Source: Neptunomonas japonica DSM 18939
GTDB taxonomy: Bacteria; Pseudomonadota; Gammaproteobacteria; Pseudomonadales; Balneatricaceae
DNA: 64,000 nucleotides
Direction: 5' to 3'
NCBI RefSeq assembly: GCF_000422765.1
Contig: NZ_AUGR01000019.1
Span: forward strand, 1-64,000
In this document: one piece after another, positions 34,052 through 42,668 of the stretch
How the letters are laid out: each line of letters starts with the position of its first letter
Numbering within the stretch: the stretch's first letter is position 1
Notes under the pieces: generated by a model
What the model was told of the DNA's origin: nothing
Database searches by the model: none
Seen by the model: the letters and a program-made list of their open reading frames with translations, nothing else
Position numbers and translations under genes: made by a program

Positions 34052-34480
34052 TCAGAGCTTACTGTTCAACTTCTCTAGCTTGCCATCGATCCTCGCAAAC
34101 GCAGCCTTCATGGATTTAAGATCATTGAATCGTCGAAAGTACTTATAACTTATCCCTCCAGCGCCCGCCCAAATAAACACGCAAAGGAGAGAGTGATAGG
34201 AAGCACCCCTAGAGTTTACAAATTCTGCGAAATGCGGAACCAATTCTGCAGCTGAAAACATCATAAACACAGCAAAAATAGCTCTAAAGGAGCTACGGCT
34301 CATTTGAACACTTGAGCGCTTCATCCCCTCAAGATGCTCTTTCTCATATGTAAGCATCTCAATATCAGAAAGGATGTTCGACCTTTTTAGTCTTTTATAA
34401 TATCCATGTCCTACTAGGACAATAGCACCACCCAGAATGCCTATAGACAAATTTTTAAAATCTTCAGGACCTAATTCCAT
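34052..34480 (-). CDS. Small membrane protein co-oriented with the prophage repressor
   Basis: This is a 142-residue protein with three hydrophobic segments: about 10-28 (LSIGILGGAIVLVGHGYY), 65-85 (AIFAVFMMFSAAELVPHF) and 95-113 (LLCVFIWAGAGGISYKYF). The C terminus is charged and helical. It lies 14 bp downstream of the repressor gene, so it would be made in the lysogen. Lysogenically expressed membrane proteins in this position are often involved in superinfection exclusion, but nothing in the sequence proves that here. Confidence 0.75.
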   Translation of the reverse strand: MELGPEDFKNLSIGILGGAIVLVGHGYYKRLKRSNILSDIEMLTYEKEHLEGMKRSSVQMSRSSFRAIFAVFMMFSAAELVPHFAEFVNSRGASYHSLLCVFIWAGAGGISYKYFRRFNDLKSMKAAFARIDGKLEKLNSKL

Positions 34481-34494
34481 TTATACTCTTTCCT

Positions 34495-35166
34495 TTATAT
34501 ACACCAACTTGCTGACCACACCACCTGGCCAATAACTTCAATCTCTTCTATACGATCCTTTGGTACAGACATAGCCTTGTAAGCCTTGTTAGTACTGATG
34601 ATATCTATCCCATCAAACGTGCGCTGTAGACGCTTAGCGTATAAATGCCCGTCCAAACGAATCACATAGATCCCCTCTCCTTTTACATCAGTCTTAGAGT
34701 GATCAACCATTACAGCATCACCATCAGATAGATCGCCTTCCATTGAATCACCATCAACACGGATGGCTGATAGCATTTTAGGGTCTAAGCCTTTCTTCCT
34801 TAAAGAGTAGCTAGTAAAGGCCAGCTTAGTCAGGACTTGAGCATTCTCATTCCATGAACCGTTACCTGCACTGCACTGCGCATCATAAAGCGGCACAAAG
34901 TCATACTCTTGAATATGCTCAGCACTATCACTTTCAGCACTATTATCGCCTATCGCAAGCCAGGTCACCGAAACACCTGTCGCATTAGCAATAGCCACCA
35001 ACGTTTCAATCTTGGGACTGCTCTCTTCCGCAATTATTCGGTATAGCTGCGCTTCAGATATATCAATCATTTTTGAGAGACCACGCTTACCACCAACCTT
35101 GGCAGCAGCCTCTTCAATGCGCGTTCCGATTCCATTCGTATTAAAAGGAACTGGTGAGTCATTCAT
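34495..35166 (-). CDS. Prophage repressor (HTH plus S24/LexA-like peptidase)
   Basis: This is a 223-residue protein. The N-terminal helix-turn-helix (about 13-65) includes LSKMIDISEAQLYRII and PKIETLVAIANATGVS. The C-terminal S24 domain has the self-cleavage Ala100-Gly101 (CSAGNG), the nucleophile Ser141 in GDSMEGDLSDGD and the general-base Lys178 in HLYAKRLQ. The layout is that of LexA/CI repressors that autocleave after DNA damage, unlike Mu c itself. It is divergent from the ner-like gene, with operator-like repeats between them. It probably controls early lytic transcription and lysogeny. Confidence 0.92.
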   Translation of the reverse strand: MNDSPVPFNTNGIGTRIEEAAAKVGGKRGLSKMIDISEAQLYRIIAEESSPKIETLVAIANATGVSVTWLAIGDNSAESDSAEHIQEYDFVPLYDAQCSAGNGSWNENAQVLTKLAFTSYSLRKKGLDPKMLSAIRVDGDSMEGDLSDGDAVMVDHSKTDVKGEGIYVIRLDGHLYAKRLQRTFDGIDIISTNKAYKAMSVPKDRIEEIEVIGQVVWSASWCI

Positions 35167-35232
35167 TTTTGATAAACCTTTTCAGTTAAAAGTACCGGAA
35201 CATCAAACACTTAGCGCAAAAAAGACAGACAC

Positions 35233-35290
35233 CTATCATAAATAAGAATAGGAACTATCATAAATGCTTTGCATGCCTATCATTTATGAG
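35233..35290. promoter_or_regulatory. Three phased operator-like repeats between repressor and ner-like gene
   Basis: CTATCATAAAT (35233), CTATCATAAATG (35255) and CTATCATTTATGAG (35278) are spaced 22 and 23 bp apart. The third contains a TCAT/ATGA inverted arrangement. They sit in the divergent intergenic region between the repressor and the ner-like gene, where operators are expected. Binding has not been shown; this is based on repeat structure and place only. Confidence 0.65.
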
Positions 35291-35354
35291 TTAAATTAAT
35301 TGCAAATATGAATGATTGTGACTAATTACAACTCACTAACGCAAGGCCAAAAAA

Positions 35355-35642
35355 ATGAGCAAGCCAAAAACTCACTCAACAATAAAAGATATGCACCACC
35401 AAGACATCATGGCTGCTATCCGTAAAAAAGGAGCCAGTCTTGCCGGACTGGCCCGCCATCATGGGTATAAAAACCCGAGAACCCTTAATAGCGTGTTTCG
35501 TGCGCCCTATCCAAAAGCCGAACGAATCATTGCAGAGTTCCTTGATATGCGACCTGAAGACATATGGCCATCGCGCTATCAAGGCAAACGTGGTTTCAAG
35601 TCTATCACTGAAATCGCTGACAAGCAGCTTCATATCGCATAA
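35355..35642 (+). CDS. Ner-like DNA-binding protein
   Basis: This is a 95-residue protein. The pattern MHHQDIMAAIRKKGASLAGL, ARHHGYKNPRTLNSVFRAPYP, KAERIIAEFL and PEDIWPSRY matches Ner/Nlp (SfsB-type) lambda-repressor-like helix-turn-helix proteins of Mu-like phages. In Mu, Ner represses early and repressor transcription to allow lytic growth. The gene is the first one on the early strand and faces the repressor. No upstream alternative start is needed, as the ATG has nearby AAGG. Confidence 0.88.
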   Translation: MSKPKTHSTIKDMHHQDIMAAIRKKGASLAGLARHHGYKNPRTLNSVFRAPYPKAERIIAEFLDMRPEDIWPSRYQGKRGFKSITEIADKQLHIA

Positions 35643-35754
35643 ATGCATTGTGAGTCTCTCCTGATTGCTTAGATATAGCCTAATCACGAGAAGCCAACAG
35701 GCATAGAGACAAAACCGTTTTTTGTTTGGAACAACGATTCAGGTAATAGCCCCA

Positions 35755-36234
35755 ATGGCCAAGATCAATTGGAAAAAAGAACGCGGAACAAGTATGCGCC
35801 ATGCAATGGAACTCTGTATCCGATACGCAAAAGACGCGCATAACTTATCCGTCGATCACATAGCAGACCTGATGGGAGAAGCGAGCCACTTCACCCTCTA
35901 CAAATGGCTTGAATCAGGAAGAATGCCCGCTATCAAAATCCGACCGTTTGAACACGCCTGCCGCTGTGACTACGTCACCTATTACTTAGCCTGCAGTGCG
36001 AACAAACTTGTCATAAACATGCCGACAGGGCGTAAAGCAGAGCATAAAGAACTAAACGAACTCAGCATTTTTAGCCATACCGTTATCGCGCAGCTTATTA
36101 GCTTTTGGGAAGGAAAAGAAGAACAAGAAATTATCATCCAATCGATCACTCTCTTAATAGAAGATCTTGCCCATCAACGTGGCAACTTAGCCAAACAGCA
36201 GCAACCAGAACTCAATCTGGAGGCTCCAGAATGA
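35755..36234 (+). CDS. Early regulatory or accessory protein upstream of the transposase
   Basis: The ATG at 35755 is preferred because AGGTAA lies 8 bp upstream; the frame can also be opened by TTG at 35722. The 159-residue product contains a predicted DNA-binding helix pair (IADLMGEASHFTLYKWLESGRMPA) similar to excisionase/MerR-like helices, then a cysteine-bearing helix (FEHACRCDYVTYYLACSANK) and a helical tail. It ends in ATGA overlap with the transposase gene. A small regulator between ner and A is common in Mu-like phages. The exact role is unknown. Confidence 0.75.
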   Translation: MAKINWKKERGTSMRHAMELCIRYAKDAHNLSVDHIADLMGEASHFTLYKWLESGRMPAIKIRPFEHACRCDYVTYYLACSANKLVINMPTGRKAEHKELNELSIFSHTVIAQLISFWEGKEEQEIIIQSITLLIEDLAHQRGNLAKQQQPELNLEAPE

Positions 36235-38258
36235 AACACTGGTTTACCGCCACAGAACTCACAATCATCGAAGGCCTGCCCAGCACCGAGCGAGGCATAA
36301 ACAAACTCGCTGAACGCGAAAGTTGGGAATCTCAAAAACGCACTTTTGGTAAGGGCTATGAATACCACATCAGCAACCTGCCAACCGATGCCCGCAAAGC
36401 ATTAGAAGCGCATGCCGTTGAACAACTATTACCTAGCTTAGCAACAAACGACGTACCAGCCACAACCGATACTGCCCTCACTCAACGCCAGCGCGAAGCC
36501 ACTGATGCACGCACTACGATTGTTCGCACGATTGAAAGCATGAACAAACAAGGCATCACTAAAGAAGCCGCTATGACGACTTTATTGTCACAAGCCGCCA
36601 TGGGTGCGTTAGAAGATAGCAGCCCCGTGTTAGACAAAGCCTTACGTATGGCAAAAGACACACGCGGCAGAGGCGACAACCCTTACCCCAGCGTACGCAC
36701 ACTTAAACGTTGGTTATCGCCCACCACTAAAACACTCGCCCCTAAAGGCAAACGTGAGCTAGTGATACCTGACTGGGCCGCGACTTTTATGGCCTGCTAT
36801 CAGCGACCTGAAAAGCCCAGTGTTGAACATGCTTACCGTGAGTTTGAAAAGCAGTGGCCCGATAACACGCCCAGTGTACATGCCGTTCGCCGCTTGCTTA
36901 AAAAGGTCGGTAACGTCAGCCGCGAACAAGGCCGTATGGGTGCGCGTGAGATCAAAAACCTCATGCCCTTTGTACGTCGTACTTTTGAGCAACTGGTACC
37001 GGCAGATATCTACACCGCCGATGGTCATACCTTTGATGCTGAAGTCTCTCACCCGCGCCACGGTCGCCCGTTTCGCCCTGAGATCACCACCTTTATTGAT
37101 ATCGCTTCGCGTAAAGCCGTTGGTTATTCCGTTGATTTAGCCGAGAGCGGTATTGCTGTATTGGATGCCTTAATCGATAGCTGCACCCACGCCGTACCCG
37201 CCATGCTGTATGTCGATAACGGCTCCGGTTATTGCAACGCCTTATTAAAAGACGAGGCGATTGGCGTACTGGCCCGTTTAGGCACCGATATTCGTCACTC
37301 ACTGCCTTACAACTCTCAGGCTCGCGGCGTTATCGAGCGTGTCCATCAAACCCTTTGGATTGATGGTGCTAAATCCATTGCCGGATACATCGGTAAAGAC
37401 ATGGACCGCGAAGCCGCCCAGCTGCAACACAAGCTCAGCCGTAAAGCGATTAAAGAGAGTGGTAAAACCCACCTCTTAGGGTGGGAGAACTTTATCGACT
37501 TTTGTGAAGACCGCATGGACTTCTACAACACCAAACCACATGCCTCACTGCCCAAGATTACCGACACAGCCGGTAAACGCCGTCACATGTCACCCAACGA
37601 GAACTGGGCCATGCATCAAAGCAAAGGCTGGGAAGCGCACCTATTAACTCAAGACCAAGCCGCTGATGTGTTTCGCCCACGCGTTACCCGCAAAGTTCTG
37701 CGCGGTGAGATCCGTCTACTCAATAACCGCTACTTCAGCCGTGAGCTAGAAGAGTTTCATGGAGACAGCGTGCAAGTGGCCTTTGATTTTCGTGATGCAC
37801 AGTACATCTGGGTATATGACCAAGAACAAGGCCGCTTGATCTGTAAAGCCGAGTGGAACGCCAATACCGCTCACTACATGCCGATGAGTTACATCATGCA
37901 GGCCCGTGAAAAACGCGCTGATGCACGCCTAAAACGCGTTGAAGTGAAGATCGACGAGATAGAAGCCGAACGTCGCGGCAGCTATGCCCTTGATCAAAAC
38001 ACACCCACGTTTATACCAGGCATAGGCAACGTTCACGACATACAAACGCGTATCAAAGCTAAGCAACAGCCCGAGGTTATCGAAATAGGAGTAAACGGCC
38101 TACGGATGCCAGAACAGATGACGCCAGACGAGCGCCTGCAAACCTATCAAGCCTATGAGAGCGGCACAACGGTACCGGAAGAACATCGGCGCTGGGTAAC
38201 AACCTACCCGCGCTCGAAAGAATACAAATCGCTAACACAAAGATTCGCAGAATTTTGA
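36231..38258 (+). CDS. A: MuA-like DDE transposase
   Basis: The start at 36231 (MKHWFTATELTIIEGLPST) overlaps the previous stop as ATGA, with GGAGG upstream. The 675-residue product is close to Mu A in length. An N-terminal winged-helix DNA-binding region is followed by a domain with a DDE triad: Asp264 in YTADGH, Asp329 in YVDNGSG and Glu369 in GVIERVHQTLW. A Mu A beta-barrel domain (about 470-580) and a helical C terminus follow. Mu A binds the phage ends, cuts and joins DNA in replicative transposition. Operon partners downstream are MuB-like and other early genes. Confidence 0.95.
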   Translation: MKHWFTATELTIIEGLPSTERGINKLAERESWESQKRTFGKGYEYHISNLPTDARKALEAHAVEQLLPSLATNDVPATTDTALTQRQREATDARTTIVRTIESMNKQGITKEAAMTTLLSQAAMGALEDSSPVLDKALRMAKDTRGRGDNPYPSVRTLKRWLSPTTKTLAPKGKRELVIPDWAATFMACYQRPEKPSVEHAYREFEKQWPDNTPSVHAVRRLLKKVGNVSREQGRMGAREIKNLMPFVRRTFEQLVPADIYTADGHTFDAEVSHPRHGRPFRPEITTFIDIASRKAVGYSVDLAESGIAVLDALIDSCTHAVPAMLYVDNGSGYCNALLKDEAIGVLARLGTDIRHSLPYNSQARGVIERVHQTLWIDGAKSIAGYIGKDMDREAAQLQHKLSRKAIKESGKTHLLGWENFIDFCEDRMDFYNTKPHASLPKITDTAGKRRHMSPNENWAMHQSKGWEAHLLTQDQAADVFRPRVTRKVLRGEIRLLNNRYFSRELEEFHGDSVQVAFDFRDAQYIWVYDQEQGRLICKAEWNANTAHYMPMSYIMQAREKRADARLKRVEVKIDEIEAERRGSYALDQNTPTFIPGIGNVHDIQTRIKAKQQPEVIEIGVNGLRMPEQMTPDERLQTYQAYESGTTVPEEHRRWVTTYPRSKEYKSLTQRFAEF

Positions 38259-38328
38259 GGGTCGGGGCTAAGCGCAGCAACGCCGCCCCGATGCTCACTC
38301 AAACGCTAGAGAAAGGAGCACTAAAAGT

Positions 38329-39063
38329 ATGAACACACACGAATACATGGTCAATGGTATTGCCGACATCACTAACTTAGGTCTGTGCGATGTCGCGCTT
38401 GAACGGGCTATTTCACGCACCAGCAGTTTGCCTGGCATGGTCTGCATGTATGGCCCGTCCGGTTTTGGGAAGTCGGTATCGGCCACCCACGTTGCTAACC
38501 GCCGCCGTGCTTATTACGTTCAGGCCAAAAGCGTCTGGACTAAAAAGGCCACACTCAAAGCGATCCTTCTAGAGATGGGTGCCCGCCCATGCTCAACGAT
38601 CCCCGACATGCTGGATCAAGCCGCCGAAGAACTGGCCAAGTCAGGCAGGCCTTTGATCATCGATGAGATGGATCACCTGGTCGACAAAAACTCAGTCGAA
38701 CTGGTACGCGACCTATACGAAGCCAGCCAATCCGCCATCTTACTGATTGGCGAAGAGCAGCTGCCTAACAAGCTTAAAAAGTTTGAGCGCTTTCATGGAC
38801 GGGTATTAGCGTGGGTGCCTGCGCAACCGGTCACTTTAGAAGATGCCTGCAAACTCACACCGCTGTATGCACCACATATCGAGATAGCGGAAGACCTGAT
38901 CGCTCACATTGTGCAGCTATCGGGCGGCAGTGTTCGCCGTGTCGCCGTCAATATGGAGATGATCCAAGAAGAAGCCAACGCCACCGGCTGGTCGAGTGTT
39001 GATAAAGCGACGTGGGGCAAACGTGAACTCTATACCGGCGAAGCGCCGAAGCGTCGGATCTGA
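38329..39063 (+). CDS. B: MuB-like AAA+ target-capture ATPase
   Basis: This is a 244-residue protein with Walker A GPSGFGKS (42-49) and Walker B LIIDEMDHL (109-117), plus a sensor region GEEQLPNKLKKFERFHGRV. It is shorter than Mu B (312 aa), lacking the N-terminal helix-turn-helix, as in several B3-like phages. Mu B binds target DNA and stimulates the transposase. It lies 70 bp downstream of the transposase gene, the standard early-operon order. Confidence 0.92.
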   Translation: MNTHEYMVNGIADITNLGLCDVALERAISRTSSLPGMVCMYGPSGFGKSVSATHVANRRRAYYVQAKSVWTKKATLKAILLEMGARPCSTIPDMLDQAAEELAKSGRPLIIDEMDHLVDKNSVELVRDLYEASQSAILLIGEEQLPNKLKKFERFHGRVLAWVPAQPVTLEDACKLTPLYAPHIEIAEDLIAHIVQLSGGSVRRVAVNMEMIQEEANATGWSSVDKATWGKRELYTGEAPKRRI

Positions 39064-39070
39064 GGTCGCC

Positions 39071-39697
39071 ATGACAGACATGACTCAACGAAAAGGACAC
39101 CGCAAACCTGCCCAGCTAGAGATGATTGGCGGCAAGTCAGCGCGCCAACGGGTATGGGAAGAACTCCGCAAAACCCAAGGCAAGGAGTTTACTGCCCGCC
39201 CTCTCTCGCGGGATGCCAATGTGGATCTTGCCGCATTAAGGACGTATTTCAGTTGCCTGCAAGCCGGAGGCTATATCACTCACAAGAGCGGCGGATTGTT
39301 TGAGAAACGCATCTACATATTAGTGAAGGACACCGGTATAGAAGCGCCGCGTCTCAACCGCAAAGGCCAGCCAATACAGCAAGGCCAAGCAGCAGAATGC
39401 ATGTGGCGAACACTGCGCATGCTAGGCCAGTTAGATGCAGCGCGACTAGTCGCACATGCCTCTGCAAGCGGCATCGATATCGCCCTTAAATATGCCAAAA
39501 GTTATCTGTATGCACTCAAGCGGGCGGGTTATCTCCACGTCATCAAGGTAGCGACCCGTAACAGCCTAGAAAGCTATTCGCTCAAACCCCTAATGAACAC
39601 AGGCCCACGGCCACCCCAGGTGCAGAGCGTTAAAACCGTCTATGACCCTAATCTCAATAAAGTGATGTACGCCGAAGACCCACAGGAGCTGCTATGA
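39071..39697 (+). CDS. Early protein with predicted winged-helix repeats
   Basis: The ATG at 39071 follows a GAGG and sits 7 bp after the MuB-like stop. An earlier in-frame ATG (38996) would lie inside the MuB gene. The 208-residue product shows two similar helix-rich units: RQRVWEELRKTQGKEFTARP with SCLQAGGYITHKSG, and ECMWRTLRMLGQLDAARLVA with YLYALKRAGYLHVIKVA, both winged-helix-like. Homologs of this kind occur in the early operons of Mu-like phages, but no function is recognised. It overlaps the next gene by 4 bp. Confidence 0.72.
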   Translation: MTDMTQRKGHRKPAQLEMIGGKSARQRVWEELRKTQGKEFTARPLSRDANVDLAALRTYFSCLQAGGYITHKSGGLFEKRIYILVKDTGIEAPRLNRKGQPIQQGQAAECMWRTLRMLGQLDAARLVAHASASGIDIALKYAKSYLYALKRAGYLHVIKVATRNSLESYSLKPLMNTGPRPPQVQSVKTVYDPNLNKVMYAEDPQELL

Positions 39698-40074
39698 AAC
39701 CCATGACTCTAAAAGAAACCGTCAAAACTGACATCAGTAACTGGGGCACACAACCTCCCCACTTCATACAGCTGCTGGCCAATGCCGTATCCGAGAGCGA
39801 CCGCACTCAAGTCGCGCATCGCTTAGGCATCTCACGCACCAGCGTTAGCTTGTTGTTGAGTAACAAATACACCAGCCCCTCAGTAGGGAAAATGAAAACC
39901 CGCGTGATGGATGTACTCGGTGCGATTCAATGCCCTGTGATGGGTGAGATCACCGCTGCACAGTGCCAAAAACACCGCAACGCGAAATTCACGCCGTCTA
40001 ACCCGCAACGTGTGGCGCTGTATCGCGCCTGTCAAACCTGCCCGAACAACCTGAAATGTGGAGAAACAGCATGA
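39694..40074 (+). CDS. HTH protein with C-terminal cysteine cluster
   Basis: This is a 126-residue protein. The N-terminal half has a helix-turn-helix (RTQVAHRLGISRTSVSLLLSN). The C-terminal third carries five cysteines (IQCPVMGEI, AAQCQKH, YRACQTCPNNLKCG) that might bind zinc or an Fe-S cluster. It overlaps the previous gene by 4 bp and the next as ATGA. It looks like a compact phage transcription factor. The target is unknown. Confidence 0.75.
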   Translation: MKPMTLKETVKTDISNWGTQPPHFIQLLANAVSESDRTQVAHRLGISRTSVSLLLSNKYTSPSVGKMKTRVMDVLGAIQCPVMGEITAAQCQKHRNAKFTPSNPQRVALYRACQTCPNNLKCGETA

Positions 40075-40361
40075 GCACTTATTACGTTATCGACTTACAA
40101 CGCACCGATATTAAAAAAGGCATCGTGGTGTTTCTGGCCCAAGACATGAAAACACGTACGCGCTTCTTAGAAGAGGCAGGCACCTTTATGGAAGAGTTTA
40201 TTAATGAAAACTTAGAGCGCTTTGATAACGGCAGCACCACACGCGCCATGTTAACCAGCGCCATCAAATCTAGCAGCCGCACCATTGTGCCATTACATAA
40301 TTTGGACGTAAGCACGCTGCTCCTCTCTCACAAAAATATGACTCAGAGGCAAGCTATATGA
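40071..40361 (+). CDS. Small early phage protein
   Basis: The ATG at 40071 overlaps the previous stop (ATGA). The 96-residue product (MSTYYVIDLQRTDIKKGIVV, then a helical middle with FLEEAGTFMEEFINENLERF) has no known motif. It ends in a 4-bp overlap with the DUF3164 gene. Function unknown; part of the early operon. Confidence 0.7.
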   Translation: MSTYYVIDLQRTDIKKGIVVFLAQDMKTRTRFLEEAGTFMEEFINENLERFDNGSTTRAMLTSAIKSSSRTIVPLHNLDVSTLLLSHKNMTQRQAI

Positions 40362-40978
40362 ACCAGCAACTCAATATTCCAGCGGGTTACTTAAAAGATA
40401 ACCTGGGCCGTTTAGTCCCTATTGAAAACGTGGAAGCGATTGACCTCGAACGCCATGAACTCGTGTTAGCGCTTGTCACCAAGGCCAAAGAGCTGCAGCA
40501 AGATATGCTCAAGTTCAAGCTTGATGCCTTTGGTGATGTCGCTGCCATGGTGGATTTATCGCTGGAACAGTACGGCGTAAAGGTAGGCGGTAAGAAAGGC
40601 AACGTTAGCCTGACCAGCTTTGATGGTAAATACAAAGTACAGCGCTCTATTGCTGAGCACATCACCTTTGATGAGCGCTTATTAGCGGCCAAAGCCTTGA
40701 TAGATCAATGCATCCACCGCTGGACAGAAAACTCTGGCACCGAGATCAAAGCGTTAGTCGAGCAAGCCTTCCAAGTCGATAAACAAGGCAACCTCAGCAC
40801 CACCCGTATTCTCGGCCTGCGTCGTATCAAGATCGATGACAAAGACTGGATAAAGGCTATGGAAGCCATTGCCGATTCTATCCAGATCACTGGCAGTAAA
40901 TCCTATATACGCCTGTACGAACGGTGCGGTGATACCGATCAATTTAAACCTGTGTCGTTGGATCTGGCAGCGCTTTAG
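40358..40978 (+). CDS. DUF3164 family protein
   Basis: This 206-residue protein has the family pattern AGYLKDNLGRLVPIENV, DLSLEQYGVKVGGKKGNV, SLTSFDGKYKVQRSIAEHI and the C-terminal SIQITGSKSYIRLYER. DUF3164 is found in early operons of Mu-like phages and is of unknown function. It is sometimes mislabelled as a sulfate transporter in databases. It overlaps the upstream gene by 4 bp and is followed by a stem-loop. Confidence 0.88.
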   Translation: MNQQLNIPAGYLKDNLGRLVPIENVEAIDLERHELVLALVTKAKELQQDMLKFKLDAFGDVAAMVDLSLEQYGVKVGGKKGNVSLTSFDGKYKVQRSIAEHITFDERLLAAKALIDQCIHRWTENSGTEIKALVEQAFQVDKQGNLSTTRILGLRRIKIDDKDWIKAMEAIADSIQITGSKSYIRLYERCGDTDQFKPVSLDLAAL

Positions 40979-40999
40979 AGAATTAAATATGAAGAAAGG

Positions 41000-41028
41000 G
41001 TTGGGGGGCTGTTTCAGTAGCCCCCAAC
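41000..41028. terminator. Stem-loop between converging genes
   Basis: GTTGGGGGGCT (41000-41010) pairs with AGCCCCCAAC (41019-41028) around an 8-nt loop, with one bulged G. It lies 22 bp after the DUF3164 stop and 4 bp beyond the stop of a small minus-strand ORF. No clean U-tract is present, so termination is a guess from position. Confidence 0.5.
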
Positions 41029-41031
41029 AAA

Positions 41032-41163
41032 TTACGCGATAAAGTACCTCAAGAAAGGAAACGAACACTCAAAAGAGGTTCGACCATTATCAGTAATGGA
41101 AACTTCCATACCATTGGGGTATTTAACGCATACTGTTCTAGGTTTTTGTATTATTAATCTCAT
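41032..41163 (-). CDS. Small minus-strand protein (43 aa) inside the early region
   Basis: The ATG at 41163 has GGAG 8 bp upstream (AAAGGAGCTCATATAATG). The translation starts MRLIIQKPRTVCVKYPNG and ends FPFLRYFIA, with a stop 4 bp before the stem-loop. It is antisense in direction to the phage operon but does not overlap any gene. The strand-rich pattern looks like a small regulator or toxin-type peptide, but I recognise no family. Confidence 0.45.
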   Translation of the reverse strand: MRLIIQKPRTVCVKYPNGMEVSITDNGRTSFECSFPFLRYFIA

Positions 41164-41487
41164 TATATGAGCTCCTTTATTTTATTAAAACAAACGAGGC
41201 GAACTGCCTCATCAAAGTGGACTTAAGAAAATCCACTTTGAGAAGGCAGCCGCACTAATAAACATCCCACTAGCTCCCATATAGTACCAGTAAGATTCTG
41301 CAAGTGAAGGGAAATTTTAAATAACTGGATGAGGATTAAATGCGCCGCGCCTTAAACAAAGGCGCGGACTTCTTATACCACCGGGCACGTTCCTTATGCT
41401 CACCGGTTGTCGCTCCAGGATCACCTTAAAGCTAGCCAAATTTTGCTTATATAAATATAGGAAAAATTCCTAAAAGGAACACTTTCG
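41164..41487. other. Gap upstream of the GemA gene with two strong inverted repeats
   Basis: No gene was found. CTGCCT-CA-TCAAAGTGGA (41204-41221) pairs with TCCACTTTGA-GA-AGGCAG (41232-41249), a 16-pair hairpin with one internal mismatch block and a 10-nt loop. A second hairpin, CCGCGCCTT-AAACA-AAGGCGCGG, lies at 41345-41367. The palindrome TAGGAAAAATTCCTA (41458-41472) is close to the GemA ribosome-binding site. Regulatory or terminator roles are possible. Confidence 0.6.
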
Positions 41488-41916
41488 ATGACTGTAAAAC
41501 GCGACACCCCGCCAGCTAAAAACAACCGCAAGGCCATCACCGCCCGCATCCATATCGCAAAAAAAGAGTTGGGGCTGGATGACGAAACCTACCGCGCTAT
41601 GCTCAGCCAAGTAACCAAACACAACAGCTGCGCCAACATGCATATTAGTGACCTGTATAGAGTCATGGAGCACTTAAAAAACCTGGGCTACAAACCCGCT
41701 GCGCGTAAGTTTGGTAAACGCCCTAACCCACCCAAAGATAAAGCAGCCCTCATGGGAAAAGTAGAAGCATTACTGGCAAATAGAAAACTGCACTGGAACT
41801 ATGCGCATGCTATGGCGCAAAGGATGTTTAAAGTTGAAAAAGTAGATTGGCTAGATCGGGATCAGTTATGGAGGCTAGTAGCATCACTACAGAAACACGC
41901 ACACAAAAGCCATTAA
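41488..41916 (+). CDS. gemA: GemA-like (DUF1018) protein
   Basis: This 142-residue protein has the family pattern RIHIAKKELGLDDETYRAML, HISDLYRVMEHLKNLGYKPA and a C-terminal HWNYAHAMAQRMFKVEKVDW LDRDQLWRLVASL. In Mu, GemA modulates host gene expression late in the early phase. AAAAGGA lies upstream of the start. Unlike in Mu, it is separated from the early genes by a 500-bp gap with hairpins. Confidence 0.85.
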   Translation: MTVKRDTPPAKNNRKAITARIHIAKKELGLDDETYRAMLSQVTKHNSCANMHISDLYRVMEHLKNLGYKPAARKFGKRPNPPKDKAALMGKVEALLANRKLHWNYAHAMAQRMFKVEKVDWLDRDQLWRLVASLQKHAHKSH

Positions 41917-42059
41917 ACAATGAAGTTGTGCACAGGATCAGTTCTATTTTTCGTCAGGAGCAGCCGGTTATTATATCAAAGATAGCTGATATACAAGCCA
42001 TAATTTACCTAAGGTAACTAATTGGCATACTTTGGCTAAACAGTTGACTTGCTAGAGCA

Positions 42060-42668
42060 TTATTTTATTAGAATAAATTCAAGTGTACCTAAAAATTTTT
42101 TTGGATAGTTAAACTCACTCTCTCCTCTAGCATCAGCAATGGAATCCCCCAATTTTCCATGAAATTCAATCTGATATAAACCAGCCTCGGTCACTTCCAC
42201 AGCATACTGCAAATATTTCACCTGGCCTGCTAAAAGACTTGATGCACCAACAAAACCATATGCAGACTTCTCTTCATTTATTCCAGGAATCACTTTTACT
42301 TCAGTATGGATCCGATTTTTAAAATCGGATATCACACCATTTTTCATAACCACCTTTGCAACCCTAAGTGATTCCTTAGCTATGCCAATTTGGGCGTTCA
42401 AATTCCCTTTATTCTCAACTTCAATATAAACTATAATAAACCAAGCTTTGCGAGTTTCATCCTTCTTGACAGAATAATCCATAGATGTGATTATTATAGG
42501 CCTCTGAATTAACTCATTATTTAATTTCTGTAACTGCGCTTCAGCATTTTGAATTTCTAATCGAGCATCGAATATATAATATGTCCATAGCCCGCCTATG
42601 CAAAAATCCACGGTCATTACGATATTTCTTATCGTCTCTGAAATATTTTTTTTGTCTTCTAGTGTCAT
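42060..42668 (-). CDS. Membrane-anchored hypothetical protein (accessory gene)
   Basis: This is a 202-residue protein encoded opposite to the phage operons. One membrane segment lies near the N terminus (about 13-33, NIVMTVDFCIGGLWTYYIF), followed by a helix and a beta-rich soluble domain (IIITSMDYSVKKDETRKAWF, VYIEVENKGNLNAQIGIA). Its coding DNA is visibly more AT-rich than the phage genes. It starts the accessory zone between GemA and Mor. The function is unknown, and a lysogenic conversion gene is likely. Confidence 0.7.
   Translation of the reverse strand: MTLEDKKNISETIRNIVMTVDFCIGGLWTYYIFDARLEIQNAEAQLQKLNNELIQRPIIITSMDYSVKKDETRKAWFIIVYIEVENKGNLNAQIGIAKESLRVAKVVMKNGVISDFKNRIHTEVKVIPGINEEKSAYGFVGASSLLAGQVKYLQYAVEVTEAGLYQIEFHGKLGDSIADARGESEFNYPKKFLGTLEFILIK

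Noticed and set aside
36105-36230. Longer N terminus of the transposase
   Set aside because: The extra 42 codons overlap the upstream gene; the ATG at 36231 has GGAGG and an ATGA overlap.
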